This document shows, piece after piece, positions 23,744-33,170 of a stretch of 64,000 bases of DNA; the stretch's first letter is position 1, and each line of letters opens with the position of its first letter. A model generated the notes under the pieces. The model saw only the letters and a list, made by a program, of their open reading frames with translations. It was not told the origin of the DNA and searched no databases. The position numbers were made by a program, and so were the translations under genes. This DNA comes from Anianibacter sp965662745 (GTDB lineage Bacteria; Pseudomonadota; Alphaproteobacteria; Rhodobacterales; Rhodobacteraceae): NCBI GenBank assembly GCA_965662745.1, contig CBFIJK010000004.1, forward strand, positions 1-64,000. The letters are read 5' to 3'.

Positions 23744-24943
23744 ATGACCCGATTCGCGTCCCCTTCTTTTTCACCGCGCAAGCGTCTTGGTCTGCTGCTG
23801 GCCAGCCTTGGGTTCGCTCTTGCGGCATGTGGTCCTGTCAATCTTGGAGGTGGCGGCGGTGCCACGGGCGGCCCGTCGATCAACACCGCTGCGCCTGTGC
23901 CGGTCGCACTGCTGGTGCCGTCGGGGTCTGGTCAGGCCGGGGACCAGGCGCTGGCACAAAGCCTTGAAAACGCGGCCCGTCTAGCGATGGCGGACCTGCC
24001 CCCAAGCGTCGAAATCGACCTGCGCGTCTATTCCACGCAAGGTCAGGCCGCGCTGGCAGCCGAAGTCGCGCAGCAGGCCGTCGACGAGGGCGCAAAGATC
24101 ATCTTGGGGCCGGTCTATGGCGGATCTGCCGGTGCCGCGGGCGCGGCGGTTGCCGATGATGGCGTGAACCTTCTGGCCTTCTCGAACAATTCGGACGTCG
24201 CAGGCGGCAATGTCTACATCCTTGGCAATACGTTCGAGAGCACTGCGCGGCGGTTGGCGCAATACGCCGTTGCCAACGGGCGCGGCAATGTTCTGGTCGT
24301 GCACGGTCAGGACCCTGCCGAGAACAAGGGCCGCGATGCCATCGTGTCCGCCGTGACGAATGCGGGTGGCAGCGTTGCGGACGTGTCGTCGTTCGAGCTG
24401 TCGCAAAACGGCGTTGTTCAGGCTGTGCCCGGCATCGTGTCGGCGCATCGCAGCAGCGGCGCGAATTCGATCTTTATCACCTCGGGCACCGCAGGCGCGC
24501 TTCCGTTCCTTGGACAACTTCTTCCGGAAAACGGCCTTGGCCCGGACGACACCCAGTATATCGGGCTGCAGCGCTGGGATATCCCCGCTTCGGCCCTGTC
24601 TTTGAGCGGCCTTCAGGGCGGATGGTTCGCGGTTCCCGATCCCGCGCTCGTGCAGGCCTTCGACCAGCGCTACATGGCGGCCTATGGCGCAGCGCCCCAT
24701 CCCATCGCGGGCCTCGCCTATGACGGGATCGCGGCCATCGGCGCGCTCGTCGGGTCCGGCAACCGCGATGCGCTGACAGGGGCGGCGTTGACCCAGGGCC
24801 AGGGCTTTGCCGGGGTCAACGGCGTCTTCCGTCTCAGCCCCAATGGCACCAATGACCGCAGCCTTGCCATCGCGACGATCCAGGACGGTCAGGTGACAAT
24901 CCTCGATCCGGCACCGCGTGCATTCGGTGGCGCGGGGCTTTGA
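23744..24943 (+). CDS. LpoA-like lipoprotein, penicillin-binding protein activator
   Basis: 399 residues. The signal sequence ends in the lipobox LAAC with the lipidated cysteine at C29, so it is an outer- or inner-membrane-anchored lipoprotein. A glycine-rich linker follows, then a periplasmic-binding-protein fold (VALLVPSGSGQAGDQALAQSLENAARLAM; IILGPVYGGSAGAAG; NVLVVHGQDPAENKGRDA). This matches the C-terminal domain of LpoA (YraM), which activates PBP1A for peptidoglycan synthesis, without the TPR-like N-terminal half of the enteric protein. The location beside rsmI and yraN supports the assignment. Overlaps glnD by 26 bases. Confidence 0.85.
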   Translation: MTRFASPSFSPRKRLGLLLASLGFALAACGPVNLGGGGGATGGPSINTAAPVPVALLVPSGSGQAGDQALAQSLENAARLAMADLPPSVEIDLRVYSTQGQAALAAEVAQQAVDEGAKIILGPVYGGSAGAAGAAVADDGVNLLAFSNNSDVAGGNVYILGNTFESTARRLAQYAVANGRGNVLVVHGQDPAENKGRDAIVSAVTNAGGSVADVSSFELSQNGVVQAVPGIVSAHRSSGANSIFITSGTAGALPFLGQLLPENGLGPDDTQYIGLQRWDIPASALSLSGLQGGWFAVPDPALVQAFDQRYMAAYGAAPHPIAGLAYDGIAAIGALVGSGNRDALTGAALTQGQGFAGVNGVFRLSPNGTNDRSLAIATIQDGQVTILDPAPRAFGGAGL

Positions 24944-27734
24944 TCTGAATATCGAGGCCAAGCCCGACGTCCCAAACGGCCCGGCCGGCGCGAACGAATT
25001 GATCGCGCCGCCGTCAGAGCTGTTCGACCGCAAGCGCGTCGCCGCGGAATTACGCGCGTCCTACGCGGACACCGTTGATGCACGCGATGTGCGCGCGGCC
25101 ACGGTCAAGCTGCTGACGGCCGAAATGAACGCCAGCCGCGAGAAGATCGCCGCGGCCTTCGCCAAGGCCCCGCGCGAGTCCTTTTCGGTTGTCCGGTCCT
25201 ATGCCTATGTGACCGACAGCGTTGTGCAGGCCGTGCTTGATACCGCGCTGCGTAAACTGCACCCCAAGCCCAATCCAACCGAGAGCGAAAGGCTCTCGGT
25301 CCTCGCTGTGGGCGGGTACGGGCGCTATGAAATGGCGCCGCATTCGGATGTCGATCTGCTTTTCCTGACGCCCTACAAGATCACCGGCTGGGCCGAGAGC
25401 GTCATTGAATCGATGCTCTATATCTTCTGGGACCTGCACCTGAAGGTGGGCCATTCCAGCCGAACGGTGAAGGACTGCATCCGCCTCGGGCGCGAGGATT
25501 ACACGATCCGCACGGCGCTTTTGGAAAACCGGTTCATCGGCGGCGAACCGGCGCTGGCCGACAAGCTGCGCAGCCGCCTGCGCAAGGATCTCTTCGAGAA
25601 CACAGAGGCCGAGTTCATCGAGGCCAAACTGGCAGAGCGCACGGAACGGCACCGCAAGCAGGGCGGCCAGCGCTATATGGTCGAACCGAACGTGAAAGAG
25701 GGCAAGGGCGGGCTGCGCGATCTGCAATCGCTCTATTGGATCGACAAATACGTGCATGACGTCGACCGGGCCGCCGATCTTGTGACCAAGGGCGTGTTCC
25801 GCGCCGAGGAATACCAATCTTTCCGCGCGGCCGAGAATTTCCTGATGGCGGTGCGCTGTCACCTGCATCTGATCAACGGGCGTGCCATGGACCAGCTGAC
25901 CTTCGACATGCAGGTCGAGGTCGCCGCGCGCATGGGCTATGCCGACAAGGGCGGACGCCGCGCGGTCGAGCATTTCATGCAGGAATACTTTCTGCACGCC
26001 ACCGATGTCGGAGAACTGACGCGCATCTTCCTGACGCAGATGGAAGCGCGGCACCTTAAGAAGGAACCCCTGCTTGCAGGGCTCTTCCGGCGGCGGCGCA
26101 AGCTGAAACCCGGCTACAAGCGCATCCACAACCGCCTGACGATCGAGGACGAGAAAGAGTTTCTGTCCGACAAGCTGAACCTTCTGCGCCTCTTTGAAGA
26201 GGCGCTGCGCACCGGCTATCTGATCCATCCCGACGTGATGCGGCTTGTGGCGGCCAACCTGCCGCTGATTGATGACGAAATGCGCAATAGTCCCGAAGCG
26301 CGGCGCATCTTCCTTGATCTGATGCTGAAACACGGCAACCCGGAACGCGCCCTGCGCCGGATGAATGAACTTGGCGTTCTGGCCGCCTTCATTCCCGAAT
26401 TCGAACCCATCGTCGCGATGATGCAGTTCAACATGTATCACAGCTACACGGTGGACGAGCACACGATCCAATGCATCAAGACCCTGGCCGAGATCGAGCG
26501 CGAGGAACTGATCGAAGAGCTTCCCATCGCCAGCCGGATCCTGCGCGAGGGGGTCAATCGCAAGGTCCTTTATGTTGCGCTGATGCTGCACGATATCGGC
26601 AAGGGCCGGGACGAGGATCATTCGATCCTCGGGGCGCGCATCGCCCGAACGGTTGCGCCGCGTCTCGGGCTGAAACCGAAGGATGCCGAAACCGTCGAAT
26701 GGCTGGTGCGCTATCACCTTCTGATGTCGGATATGGCGCAAAAGCGCGATATTTCCGATCCCCGCACCGTGCGCGATTTCGCCAAGGCAGTGAAGACGAA
26801 AGAACGACTAGACCTTCTGACGGTACTGACGGTTTGCGACATTCGCGGCGTGGGTCCGAATACGTGGAACAACTGGAAAGCGCAGCTGTTGCGCACGCTG
26901 TATCGTCAGACGGCCTCGGCGCTTGAACACGGGCTTGAGGCAGTCAACCGCGAGGCGCGCGAGGACGAGGCCAAGAAGGCCCTGCGCACAGCGCTTGAAG
27001 ATTGGGACAAGAAGGCGCTGCGGACGGAAACGTCGCGCCATTATGGCCCCTACTGGCAGGGCCTACCGACCCAGGCGCAGGTCGTCTTTGCAAACCTTTT
27101 GGCAAAGGCCGGGCCGGACGATATCCAGATCGACCTGATGCCGGACGAGGACCGCGATGCGACTCGCGCCTGTTTCGTCATGGCCGATCACCCCGGAATC
27201 TTTTCGCGTCTAGCCGGCGCGATCACCCTTGTCGGCGCGAATGTCGTAGATGCGCGCACCTATACGACCAAGGACGGCTATGCGACCGCCGTGTTCTGGA
27301 TCCAGGACGACGAAGGCGACGCCTTTGAATCAAGCCGCCTGCCGCGCCTTCAGCAGATGATCCTGAAAATCCTGTCCGGAGAGGTCGTCGCCGAAGAGGC
27401 GATGAAATCACGCGGCAAAATCAAAAAGCGCGAACGCGAGTTCCGCGTGCCCACCTCGATCACCTTCGACAATGACGGCTCCGAAATCTACACGATCATC
27501 GAGGTCGACACCCGCGACCGCCCCGGCCTGCTGTATGGGCTGACGCGGACACTGGCCAATTCGAACGTCTATATCGCCTCTGCCGTCATCGCGACCTACG
27601 GCGCGCAGGTCGTCGATACCTTCTACGTCAAGGACATGTTCGGCCTGAAGTTCTACACAGAATCCAAGCAGAAGACGCTTGAGAAACGTCTGCGCGCCGC
27701 CATCGCCGAAGGCGCCGCCTGGTCCGAAGGCTAA
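24918..27734 (+). CDS. glnD: [Protein-PII] uridylyltransferase / uridylyl-removing enzyme
   Basis: 938 residues; the bifunctional sensor that uridylylates PII proteins when glutamine is low and removes UMP when it is high. Domains in order: nucleotidyltransferase with SVLAVGGYGRYEMAPHSDVD (about 127-146), a GlnD helical domain, an HD hydrolase with ALMLHDIGKGRDEDHS near 558-573, and two ACT domains (around 750, ADHPGIFSRLAGAI, and around 862, VDTRDRPGLLYGLTR) that bind glutamine. The start is uncertain: GTG at 24918 overlaps the lipoprotein gene by 26 bases, and a GTG at 24927 is also possible. Confidence 0.96.
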   Translation: MHSVARGFDLNIEAKPDVPNGPAGANELIAPPSELFDRKRVAAELRASYADTVDARDVRAATVKLLTAEMNASREKIAAAFAKAPRESFSVVRSYAYVTDSVVQAVLDTALRKLHPKPNPTESERLSVLAVGGYGRYEMAPHSDVDLLFLTPYKITGWAESVIESMLYIFWDLHLKVGHSSRTVKDCIRLGREDYTIRTALLENRFIGGEPALADKLRSRLRKDLFENTEAEFIEAKLAERTERHRKQGGQRYMVEPNVKEGKGGLRDLQSLYWIDKYVHDVDRAADLVTKGVFRAEEYQSFRAAENFLMAVRCHLHLINGRAMDQLTFDMQVEVAARMGYADKGGRRAVEHFMQEYFLHATDVGELTRIFLTQMEARHLKKEPLLAGLFRRRRKLKPGYKRIHNRLTIEDEKEFLSDKLNLLRLFEEALRTGYLIHPDVMRLVAANLPLIDDEMRNSPEARRIFLDLMLKHGNPERALRRMNELGVLAAFIPEFEPIVAMMQFNMYHSYTVDEHTIQCIKTLAEIEREELIEELPIASRILREGVNRKVLYVALMLHDIGKGRDEDHSILGARIARTVAPRLGLKPKDAETVEWLVRYHLLMSDMAQKRDISDPRTVRDFAKAVKTKERLDLLTVLTVCDIRGVGPNTWNNWKAQLLRTLYRQTASALEHGLEAVNREAREDEAKKALRTALEDWDKKALRTETSRHYGPYWQGLPTQAQVVFANLLAKAGPDDIQIDLMPDEDRDATRACFVMADHPGIFSRLAGAITLVGANVVDARTYTTKDGYATAVFWIQDDEGDAFESSRLPRLQQMILKILSGEVVAEEAMKSRGKIKKREREFRVPTSITFDNDGSEIYTIIEVDTRDRPGLLYGLTRTLANSNVYIASAVIATYGAQVVDTFYVKDMFGLKFYTESKQKTLEKRLRAAIAEGAAWSEG

Positions 27735-27812
27735 AGCCGCGCAAGGGCTATACCCAGCGGCGGACAAGGCCGGTATAGGGGGCGAAACGCTGTCCCGTTC
27801 GAGGCGCACCAG

Positions 27813-29399
27813 ATGAAACCGATCCGAATGATGTCGAGCTTTCTGACCGTCGGCGGCTGGACCATGGCCAGCCGTATCCTCGGCTTCGTGCGCGATATCC
27901 TGATCGCGGCCTTCCTTGGCGCAGGCCCCGTGGCCGAAGCCTTTCTCGTCGCCTTCTCACTGCCGAACATGTTCCGCCGCTTCTTCGCCGAAGGCGCGTT
28001 CAATATGGCCTTTGTCCCGATGTTCTCGAAAAAGATCGAGGGCGGTGAGGATGCCGAACACTTCGCCAATGACGCCTTCGCGGGGCTTGCGACGGTTGTT
28101 CTGATCTTCACGCTGATCGCTTTGGCGGGGATGCCGTTGTTGGTGCTCTTGATGGCGTCGGGCTTTCAGGGCGACGTGCGCTTTGATCTGGCGGTCGATT
28201 ATGGGCGCATCGCCTTTCCTTATATCCTGTTCATCTCGCTCGCGGCGCTTCTATCCGGCGTGTTGAATTCCATCGGGCGCTTTGCCGCCGCCGCAGCCGC
28301 GCCGGTCCTTTTGAACATCATCCTGATCGGCGCGCTTCTTGTCGCCCGTCAGGTAGAGCCCGCCGCCCTACCAGGTGGCACTTCCGCCGAAGGGGTCCCC
28401 GGCCTGCGCTATGGCAATGTTCTGGTCTGGGGTGTGGTCGTCGCCGGCATAGCGCAACTGGCGCTTCTCTGGATCGCAACTCGCCGCGCCGGAATCGCAA
28501 TCCGGCTGAAGCGCCCGCGCCTCACACCAGAACTGAAACGCCTCGCCATCATCGCCTTTCCGGCAATGCTGGCGGGCGGCGTTGTGCAGCTGAACCTTCT
28601 GGTGGGCCGTCAGGTCGCCAGTTTCTTCGACGGCGCGATTGCGTGGCTGAACTATGCCGACCGGCTGTATCAGCTTCCTCTCGGCGTCGTGGGCATCGCT
28701 GTCGGCGTCGTGCTGTTGCCGGATCTGTCGCGTCGTCTCAGAGCGGAAGATACCGCAGGCGGACGACATGCGTTCAACCGCGCGTCGGAAATCAGCCTGG
28801 CGCTGACGATCCCTGCGGCTGTCGCGCTGATCGTCATCCCCGCGCCGCTGATCTCTGTCCTGTTCGAAAGGGGGCGCTTTGACGCCAGCGACACTGCCGC
28901 GACCGCGCTCGCGCTTGCGGTCTATGGCGCGGGCCTTCCGGCCTTCGTGATGCAAAAGGCGCTGCAACCTCTGTATTTCGCGCGCGAAGACACCCGGACA
29001 CCATTCAAATACGCGCTGGTGTCGCTGATCGTGAACGCCGTCGTCGCCATCGGTCTTGCGCCCGTGATCGGCTATGTCGCCGCCGCCATCGGCACCACGC
29101 TGGCCGCTTGGGCGATGGTTGTCCTGCTGTGGCTTGGCGCACGCGGGATGGGGGAAGCTGCGGCTTTCGACGACAGGTTCCGCCGCCGGCTGCCGCGCGT
29201 GATCCTCGCCGCACTCGCCATGGGCGCAGTCTTGTGGGGAGCGGCGCAGATCATAGCGCCGTGGCTGGCGATGCCGGGCCTCCGCTATGGCGCGCTCGCC
29301 GGACTTGTCGCGCTTGGCGTCGCGGTCTATTTCAGCGCCGCGCATGCGACCGGCGGCCTGCCGCTGGGGGAACTCAAGCGGTCATTGAAGCGTGGATAA
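27813..29399 (+). CDS. murJ: Lipid II flippase MurJ (MviN)
   Basis: 528-residue polytopic protein with about fourteen hydrophobic helices. Family marks are at the start (TVGGWTMASRILGFVRDILIA; FLGAGPVAEAF; LPNMFRRFFAEGAFNMAFVPMF) and in the middle (NYADRLYQLPLGVVGIAVGVVLLPDLSRR, here read across a longer run). MurJ moves lipid-linked peptidoglycan precursor across the inner membrane. It follows glnD at 78 bases, the same order I recall from other Rhodobacteraceae (glnD-mviN-rhomboid-trpS). It converges on the rhomboid-like gene, whose stop follows immediately. Confidence 0.96.
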   Translation: MKPIRMMSSFLTVGGWTMASRILGFVRDILIAAFLGAGPVAEAFLVAFSLPNMFRRFFAEGAFNMAFVPMFSKKIEGGEDAEHFANDAFAGLATVVLIFTLIALAGMPLLVLLMASGFQGDVRFDLAVDYGRIAFPYILFISLAALLSGVLNSIGRFAAAAAAPVLLNIILIGALLVARQVEPAALPGGTSAEGVPGLRYGNVLVWGVVVAGIAQLALLWIATRRAGIAIRLKRPRLTPELKRLAIIAFPAMLAGGVVQLNLLVGRQVASFFDGAIAWLNYADRLYQLPLGVVGIAVGVVLLPDLSRRLRAEDTAGGRHAFNRASEISLALTIPAAVALIVIPAPLISVLFERGRFDASDTAATALALAVYGAGLPAFVMQKALQPLYFAREDTRTPFKYALVSLIVNAVVAIGLAPVIGYVAAAIGTTLAAWAMVVLLWLGARGMGEAAAFDDRFRRRLPRVILAALAMGAVLWGAAQIIAPWLAMPGLRYGALAGLVALGVAVYFSAAHATGGLPLGELKRSLKRG

Positions 29400-30086
29400 T
29401 CAACGCTGACGCATATGCGACTTGATACGCGACCAGCCACCCGGCACCACGACGAAGGACAGAAGAAACCCGGCGACGAACCCGCCAAGATCGCCGACCC
29501 AGTCATAGCCCGCGCCAAAGATCAGCCCGAACACCAGCTGGATTCCCAGTAGCAGCGCGATCAGCGTGAAGGCCCGCATCTGGTTCTCGCCAGTCGCGCC
29601 AAGCTGAACCCAGATCGCGAAGGTGTAGGCCCCGATCAGCCCGTAGACCGCCGGGTAGGCCCCGATCAGCGGCACCGCGCTTTGGACGATCAGCCCATAG
29701 GTCAGTGCGCCGAAGACGGCCGATCCAAAGAACACCACGACCACGGCCAAGCTGCCGAAGCTTTCAGCGACCATCTTGCCCAGCGCCAGAAGGAAGACGA
29801 GCGCGAACAGAAGATGTGTGAAATTCGCGTGGACAAACGTGTAGGTCACAATGCGCATCAGATGCTCGGGCGGAAAGCGCCCGGTCTCGATCATCCAGCC
29901 CAGAACCTCGCCTGAGAATGCGAACCGCGTGATCGCGTCGATCCGCCAGCCAATCGCCTCAGGCCCGCCGATCAGCCCGCGCGCACCGATCTGAAACGCC
30001 AGTTCCGGCACGACGAGAAGCAGCGACAAAAGCACAACAACGGGCGGCAAGGGATTGACGGGCGATTCATTATTGGGACTTTGCAT
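29400..30086 (-). CDS. Rhomboid-fold membrane protein lacking catalytic residues (pseudoprotease)
   Basis: 228 residues from the ATG at 30086; about six hydrophobic helices. The rhomboid fold is recognisable by FVHANFTHLLFALVFLLALG, GKMVAESFGS, GAYPAVYGLIGAY and VGDLGGFVAGFLLSF. Compared with E. coli GlpG, the catalytic Ser in the GxSG motif is Tyr144 (followed by Pro145), the catalytic His in the last motif is Asp199, and the oxyanion Asn of HxxxN is Ala95; only the first His (H91) stays. It should therefore not cleave proteins, but may bind membrane substrates like iRhom-type proteins. Divergent from trpS. Confidence 0.85.
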   Translation of the reverse strand: MQSPNNESPVNPLPPVVVLLSLLLVVPELAFQIGARGLIGGPEAIGWRIDAITRFAFSGEVLGWMIETGRFPPEHLMRIVTYTFVHANFTHLLFALVFLLALGKMVAESFGSLAVVVVFFGSAVFGALTYGLIVQSAVPLIGAYPAVYGLIGAYTFAIWVQLGATGENQMRAFTLIALLLGIQLVFGLIFGAGYDWVGDLGGFVAGFLLSFVVVPGGWSRIKSHMRQR

Positions 30087-30162
30087 GGGCCTGCGTTTCC
30101 TTGACGGTCTTTGAGCCCAGCGGTAAGCGAGCGCGGCGCAGAAATCCATGACGGAGTGCCAG

Positions 30163-31182
30163 ATGTCCAAGCCCACCTTCACCCCCCGCGTGTTTTCGGG
30201 GATCCAGCCGTCCGGCGGGCTGACGCTGGGCAACTATCTTGGCGCAATGAAACGCTTTGTCACGATGCAGGACGCGGGCGAATTCGAAACCGTCTATTGC
30301 ATGGTCGATCTGCACGCGATCACCGTCTGGCAGGACCCCGGCAAGCTTACCCGCGCCACGAGAGAGCTGTGCGCCGGGTTCATCGCGGCGGGCATCGACC
30401 CCGAACGCTCGATCCTGTTCAACCAGTCCCAAGTGCCGGAGCACGCGCAGCTTGCCTGGATCTTCAACTGCGTCGCCCGCATGGGCTGGATGAAGCGGAT
30501 GACCCAGTTCAAGGACAAGGCCGGGAAGAATGCCGAGAATGCATCGCTTGGGCTATTCGGCTACCCGGCGCTGATGGCCGCCGACATCCTTGTCTATCAC
30601 GCGACGCATGTGCCCGTGGGCGAGGATCAGAAACAGCATCTGGAACTGACGCGCGACATCGCCGCGAAGTTCAACCATGATTACGGGATCGACTTCTTCC
30701 CCGAGACAGAGCCGGTGATCGAAGGTGCGGCGACGCGCGTCATGAGCCTGCGGGACGGATCGAAGAAGATGTCGAAATCCGACCCGTCGGACATGGCGCG
30801 GATCAACATGACAGACGATGCCGACGCAATCGCGCAGAAAATCCGCAAGGCGCGCACGGACCCCGAGGCGCTGCCCTCCGAGTCGTCGGGCCTTGAAGGC
30901 CGGGCCGAGGCGCGCAACCTCGTGAATATCTACGCCGCCTTGTCCGATCAATCGGTGGACTCTGTGCTGGCAGATGTTGGCGGCAAGCAATTCTCGGAAT
31001 TCAAACCGATGCTGGCAGAGCTGGCAGTAGACAAGCTGGCGCCGATCTCGGGCGAGATGGCCCGCCTGATGGAAGAGCCCGCCGAGATCGACGCAATCCT
31101 GCGCCGCGGGTCAGAGCGCGCCCGCGATATCGCGTCCCCGATCCTGAAGCGAACCTATGAGATCGTCGGGATGGTCAGCTAG
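30163..31182 (+). CDS. trpS: Tryptophanyl-tRNA synthetase
   Basis: 339 residues from the ATG at 30163, chosen because GGAG lies six bases upstream; an in-frame start at 30148 has no such site. Class I synthetase marks: the HIGH-equivalent PSGGLTLGNYLGA near residue 15 and KMSKS within GSKKMSKSDPSD near residue 204. The middle part YPALMAADILVYHATHVPVGEDQKQH (split by convention) binds tryptophan and tRNA. It attaches tryptophan to tRNA-Trp. Length and order are normal. It is transcribed divergently from the rhomboid-like gene with a 76-base spacer. Confidence 0.97.
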   Translation: MSKPTFTPRVFSGIQPSGGLTLGNYLGAMKRFVTMQDAGEFETVYCMVDLHAITVWQDPGKLTRATRELCAGFIAAGIDPERSILFNQSQVPEHAQLAWIFNCVARMGWMKRMTQFKDKAGKNAENASLGLFGYPALMAADILVYHATHVPVGEDQKQHLELTRDIAAKFNHDYGIDFFPETEPVIEGAATRVMSLRDGSKKMSKSDPSDMARINMTDDADAIAQKIRKARTDPEALPSESSGLEGRAEARNLVNIYAALSDQSVDSVLADVGGKQFSEFKPMLAELAVDKLAPISGEMARLMEEPAEIDAILRRGSERARDIASPILKRTYEIVGMVS

Positions 31183-31206
31183 GGGCATCGGGCGATTGCC
31201 TAGGGC

Positions 31207-32442
31207 TTAGTCGAGACGCAACCTGAACACTGCGTAGACGAGCAAGAGCGCGCATGCCGCTCCTGCACCTATGAATGTTGCGCGCAAGGCGATTTCCCGG
31301 GTGAACTCTTGCTCCAGCAGGGCAACGAGAACACCGGCGGTCATGGCGCCGAGCGGCATCGAGCCCCATCCGAAGAACCGGTAGATGCTGTTGACCCGCC
31401 CCAGCAGCGCGCGCGGAATGCGCCGTTGCCGCCAGGACACCGTGATGACGTTCCAAAGCATCGCGGCAGCCATCACGCCGAACAGTGCGGCGGCCATGAC
31501 ATAGCCGGATTGGCATAGCCCGATGGTTGCATATCCGATGCCCCAGGTCGCAATCGAGAAATACAGACATCTCTGCGCCCCGAACAACGCGATAAGCTTT
31601 GGGGCGAGCAGGCTTCCAGTGACGGCCCCGAGTGCCGCGACCGACAGGACCAGCCCGTAGGAATACGCGGACATGGCCAGCACGTCCTGCGCGAAAAGAA
31701 CCTGGATTGTAATCGCTGCCGTCGCGATGAAATTGGCGATCCCCAGCATGACGGCGAGCCGCAACAGCAGGGCATCGGCGCGCATGAAGGCGATGCCCTG
31801 CATCAAGGCTTGGCGGAACCGAGTTTGGCTTGGCGCGCTTGGCGCAAGCGTGATCATCCAGACAAGACCGGCGGACAAGACCAGCAGGGCCGCGTCGATC
31901 CCGAAAGGGAGACCGACTCCCGCCGCGATCAGAACACCCGCCAAGGGCGGCCCGATAAACTGGTTCGTCAGTTGCTCACTACTCCAGAGTTGGCCATTTG
32001 CCGCCTCCAGATCCTTCGATTCGACAATGGACGGAAGCATCGTCTGAGCGGCGTTGTCCCTTAGCACTTCGGCAGAGCCCAGAACGAAAGCCAGTCCCGC
32101 CAGGACCCACACGGCACCCTCTGCGGGCTGGTTCACGGCCAGCATGAGGATCGCCAGCGCGATTGCTGCGCGCAGAAGGTCGGCCCGGGCAATCAGCTTG
32201 TTGTGCGCGCCATTGTCGACAACCACGCCCGCCGGGATTGCGAACAGCAGCCATGGCAACCGGCTTGCCGCCGCGACCGCACCGATGGCCACGGGGTTCT
32301 GAGACATCAAGGTCGCGAGCCAGGGCAAGGCAAGAACGACCAGTCCATCGCCAAGATTGCTCAGCGTGCCGGCCCCAAGAAGAAGGCGGTAGTTTCTGTT
32401 CCTGACAAGAAGCGGCGCTACCACGGTTTGAACCCGATCCAA
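31207..32442 (-). CDS. MFS transporter (enterobactin-exporter-like group)
   Basis: 411 residues with about twelve hydrophobic helices in two halves, including LVVLALPWLATLMSQNPVAIG, the linker with MLPSIVESKDLEAANGQLWSSEQLTNQ, and VSWRQRRIPRALLGRVNSIYRFFGWGSMPLGA (quoted here in parts of the family pattern). The wording resembles the EntS/MFS_3 group of proton-driven exporters. The substrate cannot be read from sequence and no biosynthetic cluster is adjacent. The reading starts at a TTG (32442) without a good ribosome site; a GTG six codons later is an alternative. Confidence 0.85.
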   Translation of the reverse strand: MDRVQTVVAPLLVRNRNYRLLLGAGTLSNLGDGLVVLALPWLATLMSQNPVAIGAVAAASRLPWLLFAIPAGVVVDNGAHNKLIARADLLRAAIALAILMLAVNQPAEGAVWVLAGLAFVLGSAEVLRDNAAQTMLPSIVESKDLEAANGQLWSSEQLTNQFIGPPLAGVLIAAGVGLPFGIDAALLVLSAGLVWMITLAPSAPSQTRFRQALMQGIAFMRADALLLRLAVMLGIANFIATAAITIQVLFAQDVLAMSAYSYGLVLSVAALGAVTGSLLAPKLIALFGAQRCLYFSIATWGIGYATIGLCQSGYVMAAALFGVMAAAMLWNVITVSWRQRRIPRALLGRVNSIYRFFGWGSMPLGAMTAGVLVALLEQEFTREIALRATFIGAGAACALLLVYAVFRLRLD

Positions 32443-32609
32443 TTTTGAAAAACAGTGGCACGGCGGTTTGGTCGCGGCAATCTAGGACAGAAAGGTGCCG
32501 CATCAGGACCCATTCGCATGATCGTTCGAGAACGCACAGACTGCCCTCTGGATCCGCCCATTTCAACGCATCCGCACAGCACGTATCTAGGCGGAGAAAG
32601 GAGTTCCTC

Positions 32610-33098
32610 ATGACCAATCCCGTTCACCCCGAAGCGCGCATCGGACATGTGCACCTGAAAGTGGCTGACCTCGACCGCGCCATCGCGTTCTATTCCGGCG
32701 TTCTGGGGTTTGAGCTTCAGCAGAAGTTCGGCACCGAGGCCGCTTTTCTGTCGGCGGGTGGTTATCACCACCATATCGGCCTGAACACTTGGGAATCGAA
32801 GGGCGGCCCGCCTGCCCCGCGCCGCGCCGCCGGCCTCTATCACACCGCGTTTCTCTATCCCGACCGCAAGTCGCTGGGCGATGCGATTGCGCGCGTGGCC
32901 GAGGCTGGCATCCCCCTGACCGGAGCTGCTGACCACGGGGTAAGCGAGGCGGTCTATCTCGATGATCCCGACGGCAATGGCGTGGAACTCTATCGCGACC
33001 GCGCGCCCGAAGACTGGCCGCGCGATACGGATGGCAATCTCAGGATGGTCAATGCGCCCCTGGACGTGCCCGCGCTGATCGCCGAAGCGCGCGGCTGA
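32610..33098 (+). CDS. VOC-superfamily (glyoxalase/dioxygenase-like) protein
   Basis: 162 residues from the ATG at 32610, which has an AAAGGAG site seven bases upstream; the frame is open to 32445 without similarity. One vicinal-oxygen-chelate fold: HVHLKVADLDRAIAFYSGVLGF, the metal-ligand regions GGYHHHIGLNTW and YHTAFLYPDR, then VYLDDPDGNGVELYRDR with the Glu ligand. This is the CatE-like subgroup (catechol 2,3-dioxygenase-like), but two-domain dioxygenases are longer, so its reaction is unknown. No partner gene on the same strand except ilvE 72 bases on. Confidence 0.88.
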   Translation: MTNPVHPEARIGHVHLKVADLDRAIAFYSGVLGFELQQKFGTEAAFLSAGGYHHHIGLNTWESKGGPPAPRRAAGLYHTAFLYPDRKSLGDAIARVAEAGIPLTGAADHGVSEAVYLDDPDGNGVELYRDRAPEDWPRDTDGNLRMVNAPLDVPALIAEARG

Positions 33099-33170
33099 TC
33101 CACCTGCTGGACGCCCCATTCCGCCTCCCCTAGGCTCGCGCCGATCAGCGGCTGGGCCGGAGGAGGCGAC

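Noticed and set aside
25050..26741. 563-codon open frame on the minus strand opposite glnD
   Set aside because: It lies wholly inside glnD, whose domains are certain. Long antisense frames are common in high-GC DNA, and this one has no recognisable motif or ribosome site.
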